64,000 bases of DNA. It comes from Norana najaformis. Taxonomy: Eukaryota > Annelida > Clitellata > Crassiclitellata > Hormogastridae. This document shows positions 1-13,990 of this stretch, one piece after another (the stretch's first letter is position 1; every line of letters begins with the position of its first letter). The notes beneath the pieces are model-generated. The model saw only the letters and a program-made list of their open reading frames with translations. It ran no database searches and was not told the DNA's origin. The translations under genes and the position numbers were made by a program. The stretch is from contig OZ029914.1 in NCBI GenBank assembly GCA_964023275.1, positions 34,894,424 to 34,958,423 on the forward strand, read 5' to 3'.

Positions 1-59
1 AGGCTATTGTTTCGACCAACAATATGTTGTTTTATCATTATATTCTGCCACTGTTTAAT

Positions 60-1360
60 TCATCATCATCATCATGATCCGTGGGCCGAGAGCCCGTAGG
101 TGTCCACTGCATGCATTGTCACTTGTCTCCACAGTTCCCGATCTTGTGCTGTTCTTATCAAGGCGTGCAAGTCTTGCTTACACCAATCCCTTATATCATC
201 TGTCCACTCCCTGTTAGGTCTTCCTCGTCTCTCATTTCCGTCCATAATTCCCATCATCACGCTTTTTATTTTTCTACTGTCATCCATACTGCATATATGT
301 CCAAACAAGCGTAATTTTCTTCTCATTATTACTTGTATTAGATCCTCTTTTATGCTCATTCTTCTTCGGACCTCCGTATTTGTTACCTTCATTGTCCAAT
401 TCAGATGTAATATTCGTCTTTAGCAGTACATTTCAAATGCTAATATCTTATCTTTATCCGTCTTTGATTGTCCATGCCTCACATGCATACAGAGCTGTGC
501 TAAACACACGTGTTTTCAAGACGTTTAGTTTGGTCTTGTGGCTGATTTTCCTGCTTTTCCAGATGTTGTTTAGCCCTGCCATTACTCCTTTTGCATTTAC
601 TATTCTTGCCTTTATGTCTTTTACGCAATCATTATTCCATGTCATGAGACTTCCTAAGTACACAAACTCCTTTACATTTTCAATCACCTCATCTTGCACT
701 TTAATTTCCATGTCTATTGTCTCCTTGCCAAATACCATTGCTTTTGTTTTATCCACATTTATTTTTAGTCCAGCATGTTCGGCAAGTAGGTTCAGTCCGC
801 ACATATTTTCCTGCAGCCTGTCGCAGCTGTTCTCCAACAGGTCAATGTCATCTGCAAATCGTAGGTTATTGATGAGTTCTCCCTGCACTGAGATTCCAGT
901 TCCATTATCTTGTATGTCCTGCACGACTCTTTCCAAGTAAGTAATAAATATACTAGGTGAAATTGGAGATCCCTGCCTTGTCCCTATTGTGGTTGCAAAC
1001 CATCTTCCTAGTTCCAGTCCCACTTTCACTGCAGATTTTGATCTCTCTCCAATGTTCTGTAGAATCTGTATCAGTCTGTCGCCTACTCCATATGATTTCA
1101 GTATTGCCCAGGTAGCATCGTGCTTGATGGAGTCGAATGCCTTTTGGAAGTCCACAAAACAGTTGTATACAAGCCTGTTTTTTCGTTTGGCTTTTTCGGC
1201 AATCAATCGTAACATCAGAATTTGTTTGACTGTACTTTTATCCTTTCTAAACCCTGCTTGTTCATCTGACATGTATTCTTCAGTTTTTGCCTTCAAACGT
1301 CTCAACAGGATTGTCACAAGCACTTTTCCCATGTTGTTTATTAGTGCAATAGTTCTATAA
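60..1360 (-). mobile_element. RTE-like non-LTR retrotransposon, 5'-truncated and broken
   Basis: The minus strand encodes the fingers, palm and thumb of a reverse transcriptase. An uninterrupted reading runs from about 1332 to 454 with DEQAGFR, the palm motif VDFQKAFDSI, the RQGSPISP block, the catalytic box FADDIDLL and the later VYLGSL motif. After a stop at 454-456 the frame shifts. A second stretch (392-72) carries the typical RTE/CR1 C-terminus with RLFGHI, RRGRP and a DDIRDWC-like block. The shift and stop make the copy non-functional. The 3' end runs into a short (ATG)n tail at 60-76, as RTE-type elements commonly show. No endonuclease domain is visible upstream, so the copy is 5'-truncated. 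RTE is preferred over CR1/L2 from motif style; the clade is not certain. Confidence 0.85.
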
Positions 1361-3089
1361 TTCTTAATTAATTTATATTAATTACGTCAAAAACTCAGTT
1401 CATTTCAATCATTCATTTTCTACTACTTTATAATTAATTAACTAATTATGTTGCATATCCATTTGTTTTCAGCCTCCCAATTTTTGAGTCATTCGGAAGT
1501 CCGTTCTCAAGTATATTTCGTTATTTTTCATTTATAATCTCAGCTGTTCTAATCTTATTTAATATGAGCATCGGTGTTCAGGCTACTTCAGAGAAAAAAT
1601 TATTAGGAGGCAGTAGGTAGAGAAGAAAAGTAGACGCGAATAGAGACACTGTACTGTAATTACAACAGTGAGACATATGCTTCTATAACAATTACAAATG
1701 CACTATTTGCTATCAATCGAAACAAGCAATCGGAGACGGGCAGAATAATAAAGAGACGGACAATACATCATGATAAACTTTTCTATACCTGGTCCGTTCG
1801 CTGTTTTGCTGAATCAAAAACAACTGATACGCGAATTATTCTGGTGCTGTGCAGAAAATAAACCAAAGCAGCGGCGACAAGAAATGCGAGAACCAAAACT
1901 TCTCTTTTCATTATCATTTTTAGTTCAACTGACGCTTGGAATTGAATTCCACGCCGTTAGAATAATACACGGAAAAGGTTTGCCTATTTGGATATGTAAT
2001 ACACATTCATCAATGTGCAAAAGTCGGTAGTTAAAACGACATGCATGTATGCATGTACGTATGTATGCCTGTATCTACTAACGCATGTAACCTACGTAGT
2101 TGCGTCAGTATTTGTACAACTATGACCTTTAACCTTGTGTACACCTCTCATAACCGCTTCGTACACGACTCTGTCTTATCGTCAGGAGGTCGCGCCGATA
2201 AAATTTTACTCCACTAGGTCCACGTTCTGCAAAACTGAGATTTTTAGATTTTCTGACTAAAATCTTTCCTGCTGCTTTATTTGTGGCAATTTAATTAAAC
2301 TATTTGAACAAAAAACTGCTTTTCATAGTATGATTATATCTATCATTTGATTATAATGTTAACATATATCGTGTAATTTTGAGGTGATTATGATAGGGAT
2401 GACTAATTTATGGCCGTGGAAGAGTGTATCATAGATAACGTATCTGACAAGTCAATAGGACACTATTTTTGTGAGCACTTGACTCGAAATTCTGTCGCTC
2501 GATCTCGGATAAATGAAAAACTCAGCAACTTTAAACAGTATATAGGCAGCCTGTGACATATTCACTGTGAACATAATGCAACTATTGACATAAGACATCA
2601 TTATTCATCCAGGTCTTTGAAGATCTGCTTCCCAATGGCTGTTAACCATGCCGAAACGGACCCACGGGTCCATATGTCGGTTCAATGGCGCCATTTTGGA
2701 ATTTGGCTGAACTGCACTGCAACCCAGCGCTTCCCATAAGTGACGGGCAGTTGAAAGGTCTACAAAAAGAAGGTTGGCTTCGAAACAAACAGGTTTTTGG
2801 CGAAAAGCAACCAATCAAAACAGTCAAAAGCGGATCAACAACGGCGTTCTCATCAAGGTGCGGAGGGGACGGGTAGCGCCATCTCTCAGACGAATATCGC
2901 AGATACCCAACAACGGGAACGTGAAACTACGAGTACAGGCCGCAATTAAATAAAGATGGCCCCCACTGCCGGGTGGGCGACCCCGACAGGAGATCCGGGC
3001 TATGAGAGATAATCGAGAAGTCAAATCCGGTAGAGGGTGATCCGTAAGAGCGTGCTAGATGTTTGCATCAAATCGGCCAGCTGTTTACC

Positions 3090-3090
<1 letters not shown>
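1361..3090. other. Geneless stretch
   Basis: No exon, RNA gene or recognised element was found. The first part is AT-rich. About 2600-3000 is more GC-rich and carries short open frames on both strands with no recognisable protein, possibly the remnant of an unidentified repeat. A short ATGT-rich patch lies at 2041-2080. Confidence 0.4.
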
Positions 3091-4050
<960 letters not shown>

Positions 4051-4316
4051 GCAAGGTGATATCAGGATGCATTGCAAATTGCATTCACAGATCTGAAATA
4101 ATATAGCCTTGTGAAATCAATCGTCAAAAGAAAAAGCGATCATCAGGAGACCTGCAGAAGGAGCTGTACTAAGCAGCTTAAACTCAATGTTTCTTACCAG
4201 CTACCAAATGATCAAATGTGTGGAGTGTGGATATCTAATCGCGTTTTCACCGGCGCCCCAGATTCGCATTTTTGCTTGACTTTATTCTGCACGTCAAATT
4301 TTTTTAGTATAAATAA

Positions 4317-4467
4317 TATTGATAATGATGATGACGACGACGACGACGATGATGATGAAATTGATAATGATAATGATGATGATGATGATAAAAATAATAT
4401 AAAAATAATAATAATAATAATAATAATAATGATGATGATGATGATGATGCTGATGATGATGATGAAT

Positions 4468-4500
<33 letters not shown>
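4317..4500. repeat. (GAT)n / (AAT)n compound microsatellite
   Basis: Trinucleotide runs of gat, gac and aat with an A-rich end. It lies just downstream of the stop codon of gene A. The Asp/Ile/Met/Ser-repeat open frames over it are artefacts. Confidence 0.95.
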
Positions 4501-4559
4501 TGCAGAAAGGTTTTTCTGCTCTCTTCAAAACGGTTAATGGAGACTTTGAATGCTTTAAT

Positions 4560-7500
4560 TCAAAAAAACCACGAAAAGTACTTGGCGGATTTAATTCTGT
4601 TTCTCGGAGAACAGATTTCTAGAAATTCGAGATGAGCGCTTCCACGCTCAACGGTGAGTATCGCATCACGACTCAGGTACTTGAGGTCGTCGTTATGGAA
4701 ATGACGAGCCATTAAGATGTTGATGGCTGACTGATCAAAACGATGGCATCCAGCCCAGAGATCTTTACCTTTGAAGTTGCAAGCCAACTGGCGACCAGCT
4801 GCCATGCATTCTTCCCTCAGTGCGCACAGGACCCACCAGATCACGATCCTCGTATAGACTTCTTCTGTTCGATAGAAAAAGATGCTGTTGGCATCGCGCT
4901 GTTCCGTCATGCTGGCTGCTGAAGCTGAGATGGGAAGGAAGCGATACATTCCTGGATGCGTGGCAGCAAAGTTCGAGTGATGGGAACGAGCGAAGGCGAG
5001 AATTCCGTTGTTCTCGTAGATTTGATCCAGGACAGAAGTGAGGTTGCCTGTGTTGAATCGAACCGATGAGTCGATCCAAAAGACACCTGGAAATTCCGTC
5101 AACATTTCCTGCAATAAAAACAACCGACATCAATTTCAAGACTGAAAAGAAGCTCAAGAAAATAAAAAGCACAAAATTTCCCGAGTTTTAGCATATCGCA
5201 TATCGACCATTTTAGATTCGATTAATTGGCAGACAGCCTCTTAAGTTCTTCAAGAAGTCGACATTTTTATGTAATCCCCCACGAGTGGAAAATCTATAAA
5301 CAGTTTCTTTTTTGTACGTATGTATGTATCTGGCTATTTTTATAACGCCTTTGAAAACCTCAGAAGGGCGCTAAATAGGGTTATCTATAACAGGTGACGG
5401 TGACGAAATAGAACGTATTCTTAGTGGAACACTGGTCCAGAATGGCGGTCAAAAACACAAGAAAAGACGATGTGCCCGCAAGGGTCAAAGAAGCCTGGAA
5501 CTATAGTTACATAATAAATAAGCTAAATATATAATAATTGTAAAAGTAACACATTTTTAGCACGCCTGTTTATATAGTTTCATCAAAAGCCTAACTCATA
5601 CCATTTCCCTCGGGTCAAAAAAAGAAGTCGGTAAAAAGTCAAATACTTGGTGTTCAAACACCTCAAACATCAACCAAGTGCTACAGTTTTGGTCTGTTTA
5701 TAATAGTAATTCTAATTTTAACATAAAAGTCTCATAATTATGCTAGGAATTTGGAAAATTAATTCCTTAATTATTCAAATGATAGCCAGTGTATCATTTC
5801 AAAATACGTCCTGCATCGTCCCACAGCAAACCAACTTTCTATACCACCCTCTGGCGTAATAATTTGTGGAAATCGATTTTGCATAAGTGGGTCAAGTATT
5901 TATACGGTAATAGACTCGTATAGACAGTAAACACGCAATCATAAGGTAGTCTGAATTCAAGACTTACGTGTACAATGAGTGGCTTAAATGCGTAGTTTCT
6001 TAGATGACGAACGTGAGCGGGATAGCGTGAGAAGTCGAACTTTCTGTAGATCACGTGACACAAGTTTTGAATCTAATTTAATATCATCTTTTTTTAGAAT
6101 ACTTGTTGAAATAACGACCACTATCACCATAATTTAAAATGTAATGTATTCGAACCGTGAGCTTTAATCAATTGAAGCAATGTATATAAAGAGTCAGTTA
6201 ATGACGAATGAATCAAAAACGCAGCTGTAAATCGACAGAATAGAACATAATAAAAAATTAATTATATACATAATTAATTATTATTATAACGTATTATAAT
6301 TACATAATTATAATACGTTATAATAGATTTCAAATTCCTACGTTGATAAAGTTTAAATTTTGTATGTATATAATATAGATTCATATATGTATGCATGTAT
6401 GTATGCACATATGTATACATATATGTATGTATGTATGCATGTATTTTGTGGCTATTTATGTAGCGTCTTTTGACGAATGACAAAGGCACTAAAATATGGC
6501 TATCTAAAGGTTGCAACTTTTATTGGGACCATCCCTATACGCAAAACAGCAGATGTTAATTCTGTTTTGCGAGACCCTCATACAACAACTGCGCATCTTC
6601 TATGCAGACACAATTTCTCGGTGTTCACTGCTTAAACCCATCGACAGCTGAGTTAGTCTGGTAACTTGGCCTGGTACATACAAGTCTTACGCCGCTAGCT
6701 CACAACAGCATTGCTCAAATATGTGAAACTACAGAAAAATCACGAATAAAGAAAGAATAGAAATGTCAAAATAGATGTTGCCAAGCGAACTCATAACGAC
6801 AAATAATGTAATTTATGATAATGATGATTATGATGATGATGTTGGTATGGAGGTGATGATGATAATGAAATTACGATAATGACATTAATGATGATGATGA
6901 TGGCGACGACGACTACGACGATGACGACGACGGTGGTGGTGGTGGTGATGATGATGATGATGATAATGATGATGATGATGATGTTGATGATGATGATGAT
7001 GATGATGATGACGATGATGATGATGATGACGACTATCAAGACGGTTATCTCCTGGCAGTCGTTTGAGCAGTTACCTTTCTGACTCTTTCGGGCGACAGTC
7101 GTTCGCTGAGATCATAAAAGTAAATCGTGTGGTTCGGTAGAAACCGCTGGACATTTCCAATGGCGTCCATCGCTGCATAGAAGTAGTTTGCATCTGCGCC
7201 AGTGGCAAAGACGAAATTCTCCAGGCGCTCTCTTCTCATTGAAGTGAAATTCTTTACGGGTATTCCGACTTTACTTAGAAGACTCGACGACAACTCAAAA
7301 GGGATGCCGACAAGATAACTTCCATTTTTGGCTGATGGACCGCAGTAGCGAAGGTTAGTTAAGTCTATGTTTTGACAATCCACAGCATCTATAACCTTCA
7401 AACATATTGAAGGTAAATCTTGAATCGCAATACTTTACACGATTTCAGTCATTAAGGTAAGTTTAATTATCCACTCAGGAAAAATACACATAGACTGTTC

Positions 7501-8354
7501 ATGAAGATGACGATGACTATGACATTGATGATGACGAAAACGATGCCAGTAACGTTTATGACGATAAAGACATTGACGATGACCATGACAATTATAATGA
7601 CGATGATGTCGATGATGACGACGACAGGGACAAATATAGTGATGATCATGATTTCGACGAAGGAGACTACTACGTCAAAGAATGAGGTGCAGGCATTAGG
7701 CTGGCCGCAACTAGTAAGTAGGCTTTTATGCATTTCAGCTGTCACACATTTAACCTGCAATTTCTAGGTCCGAAATTTCTTGGGCAACAGCACCTCCAGC
7801 AAGTTTTGCCCTTATTTGTTTCATGCATTCAAACTAATATTTTACTGTCGGCCTCTGGCAGGTGATTCCGCTTTAGGGTTTGCTAGTATTCTGACAATGT
7901 CAATTGCGAGTGTACTAAAGCATTATGAATGCAGCAACCTTAACATGCTTCCTTTCAGTATGATATATCCTTTGTGTATATCATGTATCAACAAGCTAAT
8001 GTAGGCCTAGCTTTGTCTTTGTATTTCATTTTCACTGTGTAAATAATGACTAGTGTAAAACAAATTATCGGCCTCAATATGATGCTTGCAACATGTACAA
8101 ATATAATTTTGCATATAATTGTTTTAAAATTACGCTCATAATTAATCCTAAAGGCCTGCTGGTTCTAGCAATTTATGGCTGCTTAACGACGTTTTTACCT
8201 CGCGATAGTTGACCGACTGTGAGTGGTTTTCACTCTCGGAAAAAGTTGCCCTGAATGGATAATCATCGCTTCCAGTGTTTCTCTTTAGATAAGTGAGGCA
8301 GAGCCCCAAAACGACAATGAAGGCTACGAACACGTGTAGTTTCTTCGGCAGCAT
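4560..8354 (-). CDS. DUF1647-like type II membrane protein, gene A (4 exons)
   Basis: Predicted coding exons on the minus strand are 8354-8199, 7395-7075, 6072-5968 and 5108-4560, all joined in phase 0 at GT/AG sites, giving 376 aa. Exon 1 (52 aa) has a short basic start (MLPKK), one hydrophobic segment at about residues 6-22, then a Ser/Asn-rich stem. This suggests a type II signal anchor. Exon 2 holds a cysteine pair (VDCQ, RYCG) and the blocks FVFATGAD and IYFYDLSE. Exon 3 (35 aa) has CHVIYRKFDF, RYPAHVR and AFKPLIVH. Exon 4 has FPGVFWIDSSVRF, an NLTS glycosylation site, HSNFAATHPGMYRF and HRFDQSAIN. The order fYDL, C..R.F.fs.YP.hVr, KPlIv, then W.D.SvRf matches the DUF1647 family as I know it, which is glycosyltransferase-like; activity is inferred. 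The start is the Met just before the hydrophobic segment; an in-frame Met lies upstream at 8411. Exon 4 is far closer to genes B and C than exons 1-3 are. Exon 1 and the exon 2 acceptor are less certain than the rest. Confidence 0.8.
6282..6325. repeat. Perfect 21-bp inverted repeat with 2-nt loop
   Basis: Arms 6282-6302 and 6305-6325 are exact reverse complements around 'ca'. The sequence is AT-rich with a central ACGT in each arm. It sits in intron 2 of gene A and could form a cruciform or be the end of a small foldback element. Confidence 0.85.
6360..6450. repeat. ATGT-type tandem repeat in intron 2 of gene A
   Basis: Degenerate runs of atgt, atgc and atac. No coding potential. Confidence 0.8.
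6815..7035. repeat. (GAT)n-rich microsatellite beside exon 2 of gene A
   Basis: Imperfect gat, gac and ggt triplets ending about 40 bp from the exon 2 donor at 7075/7074. It lies within intron 2. Open frames through it are artefacts. Confidence 0.93.
7500..7660. repeat. ACGATG-rich degenerate repeat in intron 1 of gene A
   Basis: Imperfect hexamer-like pattern of acgatg and atgacg. Met/Thr-rich open frames come only from composition. Confidence 0.75.
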
Positions 8355-11300
8355 GTTGAGTGACCAAGCAGGGCTGCGAACCGTGCAATGTTGGCTACAC
8401 TGACTTAGCAAAACAGTCCATGTGTGACTCTAAAGACAGTGAGATGCAAAAAATATGGACCAGTTATTCATAATTGTAATCGTAATCACACATTTATATC
8501 CTTCCTTCCTTCCTTCCTTTCTTTTTTCCTTCCTTCCTTCCTTTCTTCCTTCCTTCCTTCCTTCCTTTATTCCTTCCTTCCTTCTTTCCTTCATTTCTTC
8601 ATTCCGCTCTTAAGTTCTTGTTTGCACTGCCTGTTGGTGTTGATCTCACGCCTCCACTTCCAGTCTGACCACCCGAGTGTTATCCATCCTACATGTATCA
8701 TCTTCACCACAGCTTTCCCGACCATCTGCGCACTTTGTCCTTTCGCTCCACTTGGACCGGGCGCGCGCCGTCATGACCAAGTATTTGTCATGCACTTACG
8801 CATTTATATGGTACCTATCAAAGAGACTCATCATTAGAAGCGCCCCGATATTGAAACACATTGACTGAGACACAAAATGAATAAACATGACTTTATGAAT
8901 AAACATGAACTGCATGAATAAACATGCTCAGAGGCAGACACAAGCTCTGATCAAAGGCAGGAGCAAACCATGGCTGATATGTGGGCCTATAGTTCTCAGC
9001 GATTTTATTTCAGCAGATTTTAATATAATAGCCTACAATATATGAGATCGTGAAGGGATCAGGTTGTGCGCTTTGAATTAGACGCAGACTAAGCATGTGT
9101 TTGAGTTGCGAGCTGCCTGAGATGAAAAGAACAAAATAAATGCTAATTGAATCAAGTGACACCTGTTTAAACAGGCCTTCCAGATGAAGTGAGAACTGAA
9201 TCGTTACCATATTCGGTGTTGTGTTGTGTGAAAATGGACAGTCCTTGTTGGCAAGACTATGGCCCCTTATTGTTTCTACAGCTTAGGATGTTTAATAGGG
9301 GTCATATATGTACTTACGTAAGTATGTATGTTGTATGTATGTATGTGAGCATATGTGCATGTGAATGTCTGTATGTTTGTAAGAATCCATGTTTGCATAT
9401 ATTGAACAAATGCATGCATGCATGCAGTCATGTATATATGTATGTATGTATCACCAAGTTAATTTCAGTACGTATGAAAGTATTACCAGACTCACTCAGT
9501 TTAGTAGTTGTTGAAGTTCGTTGGAGTTTAGGATGGAGAGAGGGGACAGCCAGTGCAGAAACATCAACTGATATCAACGCCTGGACGTGCCAGCGAAGTA
9601 GGGGTAGGACGCCTGATTAATTGGTTTGTTCAGACAGAGAGATGGGACTGATAACTGGTAATGAGTCAACCGGCCCACCCGGAAAGCGATTGCACAACCA
9701 GTTGCAATAGAGACAGGAAGACAGACGGGTACAGATACAGGGAGAGATACGCAGAAAGACCACGCTGAGTAAAGAGTCCGCTTAGACGCGAGAGAAGAGA
9801 GTCGAGCTCTGGACGCGACAGAAGACGGTCGAACTCAGGGTTCGCTGTAAAAGCTAGCTAGAATCGGTTGAAATGTAGGCTCTTATAAAGTCTAGCGTCT
9901 TCTGGCGCTATAGCAATCTTTATGGGTAGAATTACATCTTGAGGTTCGTCGTAGGCTAACGTTATCATTGCCCGCTCCGTAGAGTAACTCTGATTGAACT
10001 AGAGAATCATACTCGCGTTGTCAGACATTGAAGAATGACAATAAACTATGAAGGAAACTGAACAATGCGCTCTGGACGTGAAACCTCATATAGTAACTGG
10101 TATTGCACCAGAAACATTTATATTATATATGTATGCATAACATGAATATATTTATGTAGGTATATAACATGTATGAGGGCATGTATGTATAATATGTATG
10201 TATGTATAATATGTACATATTTATGTATGTGTGTATAATATGAATGCATGTATGTATGTATGTAAAATATGTAAATATATGTATTCAAACCAGCCTGCCA
10301 GACAAACTGACAAACTTATACGTAGGCTTACTGAAAGATTGCCTACAGAAACGCCAAGAGCTAAGCATATGCGTGTAAATACAAAAGATAAATAAGAAAT
10401 TAAGGATAAGAAGTAATATAAAACGATATGCCAATGAAAATCGATATATCGGACAATAAAATAAATATATGGAAAACAAAGTGACAGATCATACCCACAA
10501 AATTTGATAACCAAATGTTGCTGTTTGATATCGGTCGAACTGACAGCCAGCTATCTTTTAATTTACCTTGCTAGTGCCCAGACTGCTAGCCACTTGGTTT
10601 AACGTCTGGCGAGCAGCATAATTATAGGATCTAAACAAATATCGTCATCTTGTCATAAGAATTTTATAGGCCTATAAAAGTACATCTGTAGGTGGCTGAA
10701 CAGTTTGTTTGAACATCCTTTAGACAAGGATTCTGACAGGCGGATGTTGTAGAGTCAGTTTTACCAAATCCATTGGTGTTAAGTTATATCGTGTGCACTG
10801 GGACTCTCATAATACTTACTATCCTTCCTATCTACTTCTTCCAGTATCAGAGTAGAGGTAAATGAGTTCGGTTGGTGACTAAAGCTGTTGATTAAATCAA
10901 AAATCCGCATCGTTATGGAGTTATACTGTAGTCTTGTCACGGATGAAATCGAGGAAAGCCTATACACAACACCTTAATAACTGAGGACTTAAGCTCAGCT
11001 TTAAACTTTAGCCAAAAGTACGGCAACTATCTGACCCATGAGATCAGATTACCAACTCTACTCCTCTTGCAATTTCTCCGTAGGCTTTGTTTCCTTGGCG
11101 CTGAAGAAATCCGAAGGTTGCTCACTAGTACTAAAGTAAAATGTGAAATGATGAGTTTCTAAGTGTCCTCATTTCAACTTTTTGCTCACAAGTAGAGTCC
11201 AAGCATATGAAATTTGGTATTGCAGTCGGCATTCTACGACCTTCGCTGTTTACTCTTATATTTGTTTAATTTTATTTCTCTGCCGATATTTTTTCGTGTG

Positions 11301-11630
11301 ATGCAGAAAAAAGCAAGATTATACACAAGGACTATTTTCAATTTTCAAAACTAAAACTGATAAAACATACTTATACTCGCATCCCAATTTTAAAAGAAAT
11401 GCTTGTTAAATGAACGTTAAATAACCCGCAAAGACTGGTGGCTCTAAACAAGCCTTTTATGAACCTGAAAAACGGGCTTAAGAACCTTGGTAATTTATCA
11501 TTATCATCATCATCATCGTCATCTTCGTCATCATCATCATTATCATCAGTTCCTGACGCCAGCCATTTGGCGGCGATGGATGTGAACAAAGGACTTCCAT
11601 TTTATCGGTCATTTTAAAATCCATTGTTCC
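8355..11630. other. Geneless stretch with simple repeats
   Basis: No convincing exon was found. It contains a (TTCC)n tract near 8498-8600, ATGT-type repeats near 9305-9450 and 10125-10270, and a short CAT-type run near 11500-11545. The stretch 9480-10080 is less AT-rich and may be a decayed repeat, but no terminal repeats or coding motifs were seen. Confidence 0.45.
8498..8600. repeat. (TTCC)n microsatellite
   Basis: Repeated ccttcctt units with occasional tttc variants. Confidence 0.95.
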
Positions 11631-11639
11631 TCTCGTGTT

Positions 11640-12310
11640 TAATTCTTGTTATTATGATCTCAAATATACAGTATGCCTAAGTACAGCTCGGCTAAACCAC
11701 CGCAATCTTCGATAAACGACTGACTTTGTCCAGTAGTGTTGTTTGTATATCGAAGAAATGTCTTATGTCATAATTTCTAATTTTCTGTAGTCTTGAAATT
11801 GTCGTTCTGCGATAAGGATTCCTTTCCCATCTTGCTTTCGCATTGTCCAGCATTTTCTGATCCATACAAAAAATGGATTATATCACTCATTTATTCTTGT
11901 CTTGACTTTGTTACATCTCTGCTTCTTCATATCCTGCTCATTTTCCAACGTTGACCAACATCGATCCAACGTGTCTGTGCGGTGGTTGGGAAGTGCTGTC
12001 AACATATTGTTTCATTCCGTTTTGTAACATTTTGGTGAAAACTTTTTATGGTTTGCTCTATACCCAATACGTGGTAATTTTGCATACTTACGGATCTCTC
12101 TTTCTTTTTTTATATGGGAACGATTGTCAATTTTCCCCAGTCTTCTGGTATTTTCTCCTCTTGTTGAATCTTTGTAACAAGGATATGCATAGATTTAACA
12201 AGTGTTTCTCCTCCTCCATGAAGCTGTTCTTTAATGACTCTATCCATGCCTTGTGCTTTATCCTTCTTCATCTTGTTGATAGCATCTCTAACCTCTTTCT
12301 GTAGAAACTA
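11640..12310 (-). mobile_element. RTE-like retrotransposon remnant, internally deleted
   Basis: Read on the minus strand, about 12295-12110 encodes a recognisable start of a reverse transcriptase: INKMKKDKAQG, a Gly-rich GGGE region, then IPEDWGKLTIVPI. Towards 11640, frames broken by stops recall the far C-terminus (IRNYD, then a basic RRLRWF-like block). The palm with its catalytic Asp residues is missing between these parts. The copy is dead. It is the same broad class as the element at 60-1360. Confidence 0.65.
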
Positions 12311-12831
12311 TGGCATATCTTCATGCTATAGATCCTCTCTACCTATAGGGTAGCCGCTTCGCAGTGGAGAGGAGAGATGAGGAGAGGACGTCATGTTACA
12401 TTTGTGCTTTGGGGTCTCAAATTCCCTTAATCAGGATCTTGCCACCGTGTAACACGTTTAGCTTTATTATGCAAAAGGCCAAAATATTATAAATAAATCG
12501 CACATAAAGACAATAGTTTTCTTCTGAAAACATTTTACTAATAATATAATACAAAAATATAAAACATAAAAGGCCTAAAACATAAATAATATAATACACT
12601 GTAAAATTATATAATATAATATAAAAGGCGCAGGATGCTTACATGTTATGGACGTAAAAGCATTCTGAAATTAATCATCGCCCACCTGAATGAACATATC
12701 CATGTGTTTCGATCGCAAACAGGAAAGCCTACATAGCCGTCTATAAATGCTTACCTTCTGGCATGTAGCGAACGCGTTTCAACCTGTCCACGTGACCTCA
12801 GTTGATCGATACTTAGAAACGAGTCGATGAT

Positions 12832-13010
12832 GCAGACAACGATGCCTGGAGGCAGTATCAACAATTGCTCCGCTGATCACATCCGAAATGCAGACAACAA
12901 TGCCTGGAGGCAGTATCAACAATTGCTCCGCTGATCACATCCGAAATGCAGACAACAATGCCTGGAGGCAGTATCAACAATTGCTCCGCTGATCACATCC
13001 GAAATGCTTT
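12832..13010. repeat. 58-bp tandem repeat, three copies plus a nearby partial copy
   Basis: The unit begins 'gcagacaac.atgcctggag' and ends in '..cacatccgaaat'. Units start at 12832, 12890 and 12948, exactly 58 bp apart and nearly identical. A fourth diverged copy at about 13078-13137 is followed by a flank ('gcttttaggttaaacaat') that also follows unit 3. A longer unit of roughly 135 bp has therefore also been duplicated. No open frame or array hallmarks of known function were seen. Confidence 0.9.
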
Positions 13011-13753
13011 TAGGTTAAACAATTGTACACTGACTTAGATTAATTATGTATGTCGTCAAACAGTGACTATCCGAGGATGCAGACATTGCGTGGAGGATGA
13101 AGCAATATCAACAATTGCTCCGCTGATCACATCCGATATGCTTTTAGGTTAAACAATGGTAAACTGACTTAGGCTAATTATGTATGTTGTCAACCAGTGA
13201 CTAAACGCCCCAAATGATTTTCCCTACTACGTCGTGAAACGAGTTTTTAAATGCGTGTTAGGCCTATGTATATGTGTTTGTGTCTAGACTGCGTCTACTC
13301 TGTGACTATGTTATTCAATACAACATAATGCAACTGTAATTCCATAATGCCCTCAGCAGATATAATATGAGGCTTTGAAACAGTGGGTATGTGCATATCT
13401 GTGCTCGCGGCGAGCGGTGTGTATACGGGCGCTGTGTATACGGACGCTGTGGGCAATGCAGGCCATGTGATGTAATATGAGGCTTTGGAAACAGTGGGCA
13501 TGTTGCCAAGTGTGTTTGGCAGACACAGCACACTAATCCAGCTCATAGGGCGGCGAGGCCGAGTGTTCGACCGGGACGGGCGTCGCTATCGCAACACAGC
13601 ACACGCAGGCAGAGGTGGCCGCATATCACATCATCGGGAATTCGGGATCCTGGAGCTGGAACGTCTGTGTCCTAATCGAGCAACCTAAATATATCACTGG
13701 TCAACATAGAAATCGTTACTGACTGGAAAAGGCCCTAATGTGTAGCATCTTGG

Positions 13754-13803
13754 TGTGCTGAACACGAATATAACCATAAAAATTTTTTATTGGCTCTCGT
13801 TTT
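13754..13803 (+). repeat. Left subterminal inverted repeat of the transposon
   Basis: It contains GTGCTGAACACGAATATAAC and, further in, ATTGGCTCT. It pairs with 15926-15977 in inverted orientation with a few mismatches. The sequence between it and the left tip is not obviously shared with the right end. Confidence 0.85.
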
Positions 13804-13990
13804 GAAAATATTTCATATAGTTCATTTTTTATGTTTCACCATGTAAATTTATGCAGTAGGACTGCGACAATATCCTAAATAAGTCTAGAATGATGTAATA
13901 TTCCACCTCATTGCATAATCCCATCATGGACACATCATGCACAGTTGATTACGTCATTTTCTGATGCAATGTAAAACTACAGCCAGTCGG

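Noticed and set aside
9700..10080. Possible solo LTR
   Set aside because: No TG..CA ends, target duplication or second copy were found.
12832..13010. Regular 58-bp repeats that might look like a CRISPR-type array
   Set aside because: The repeats are contiguous with no unique spacers and the genome is eukaryotic.
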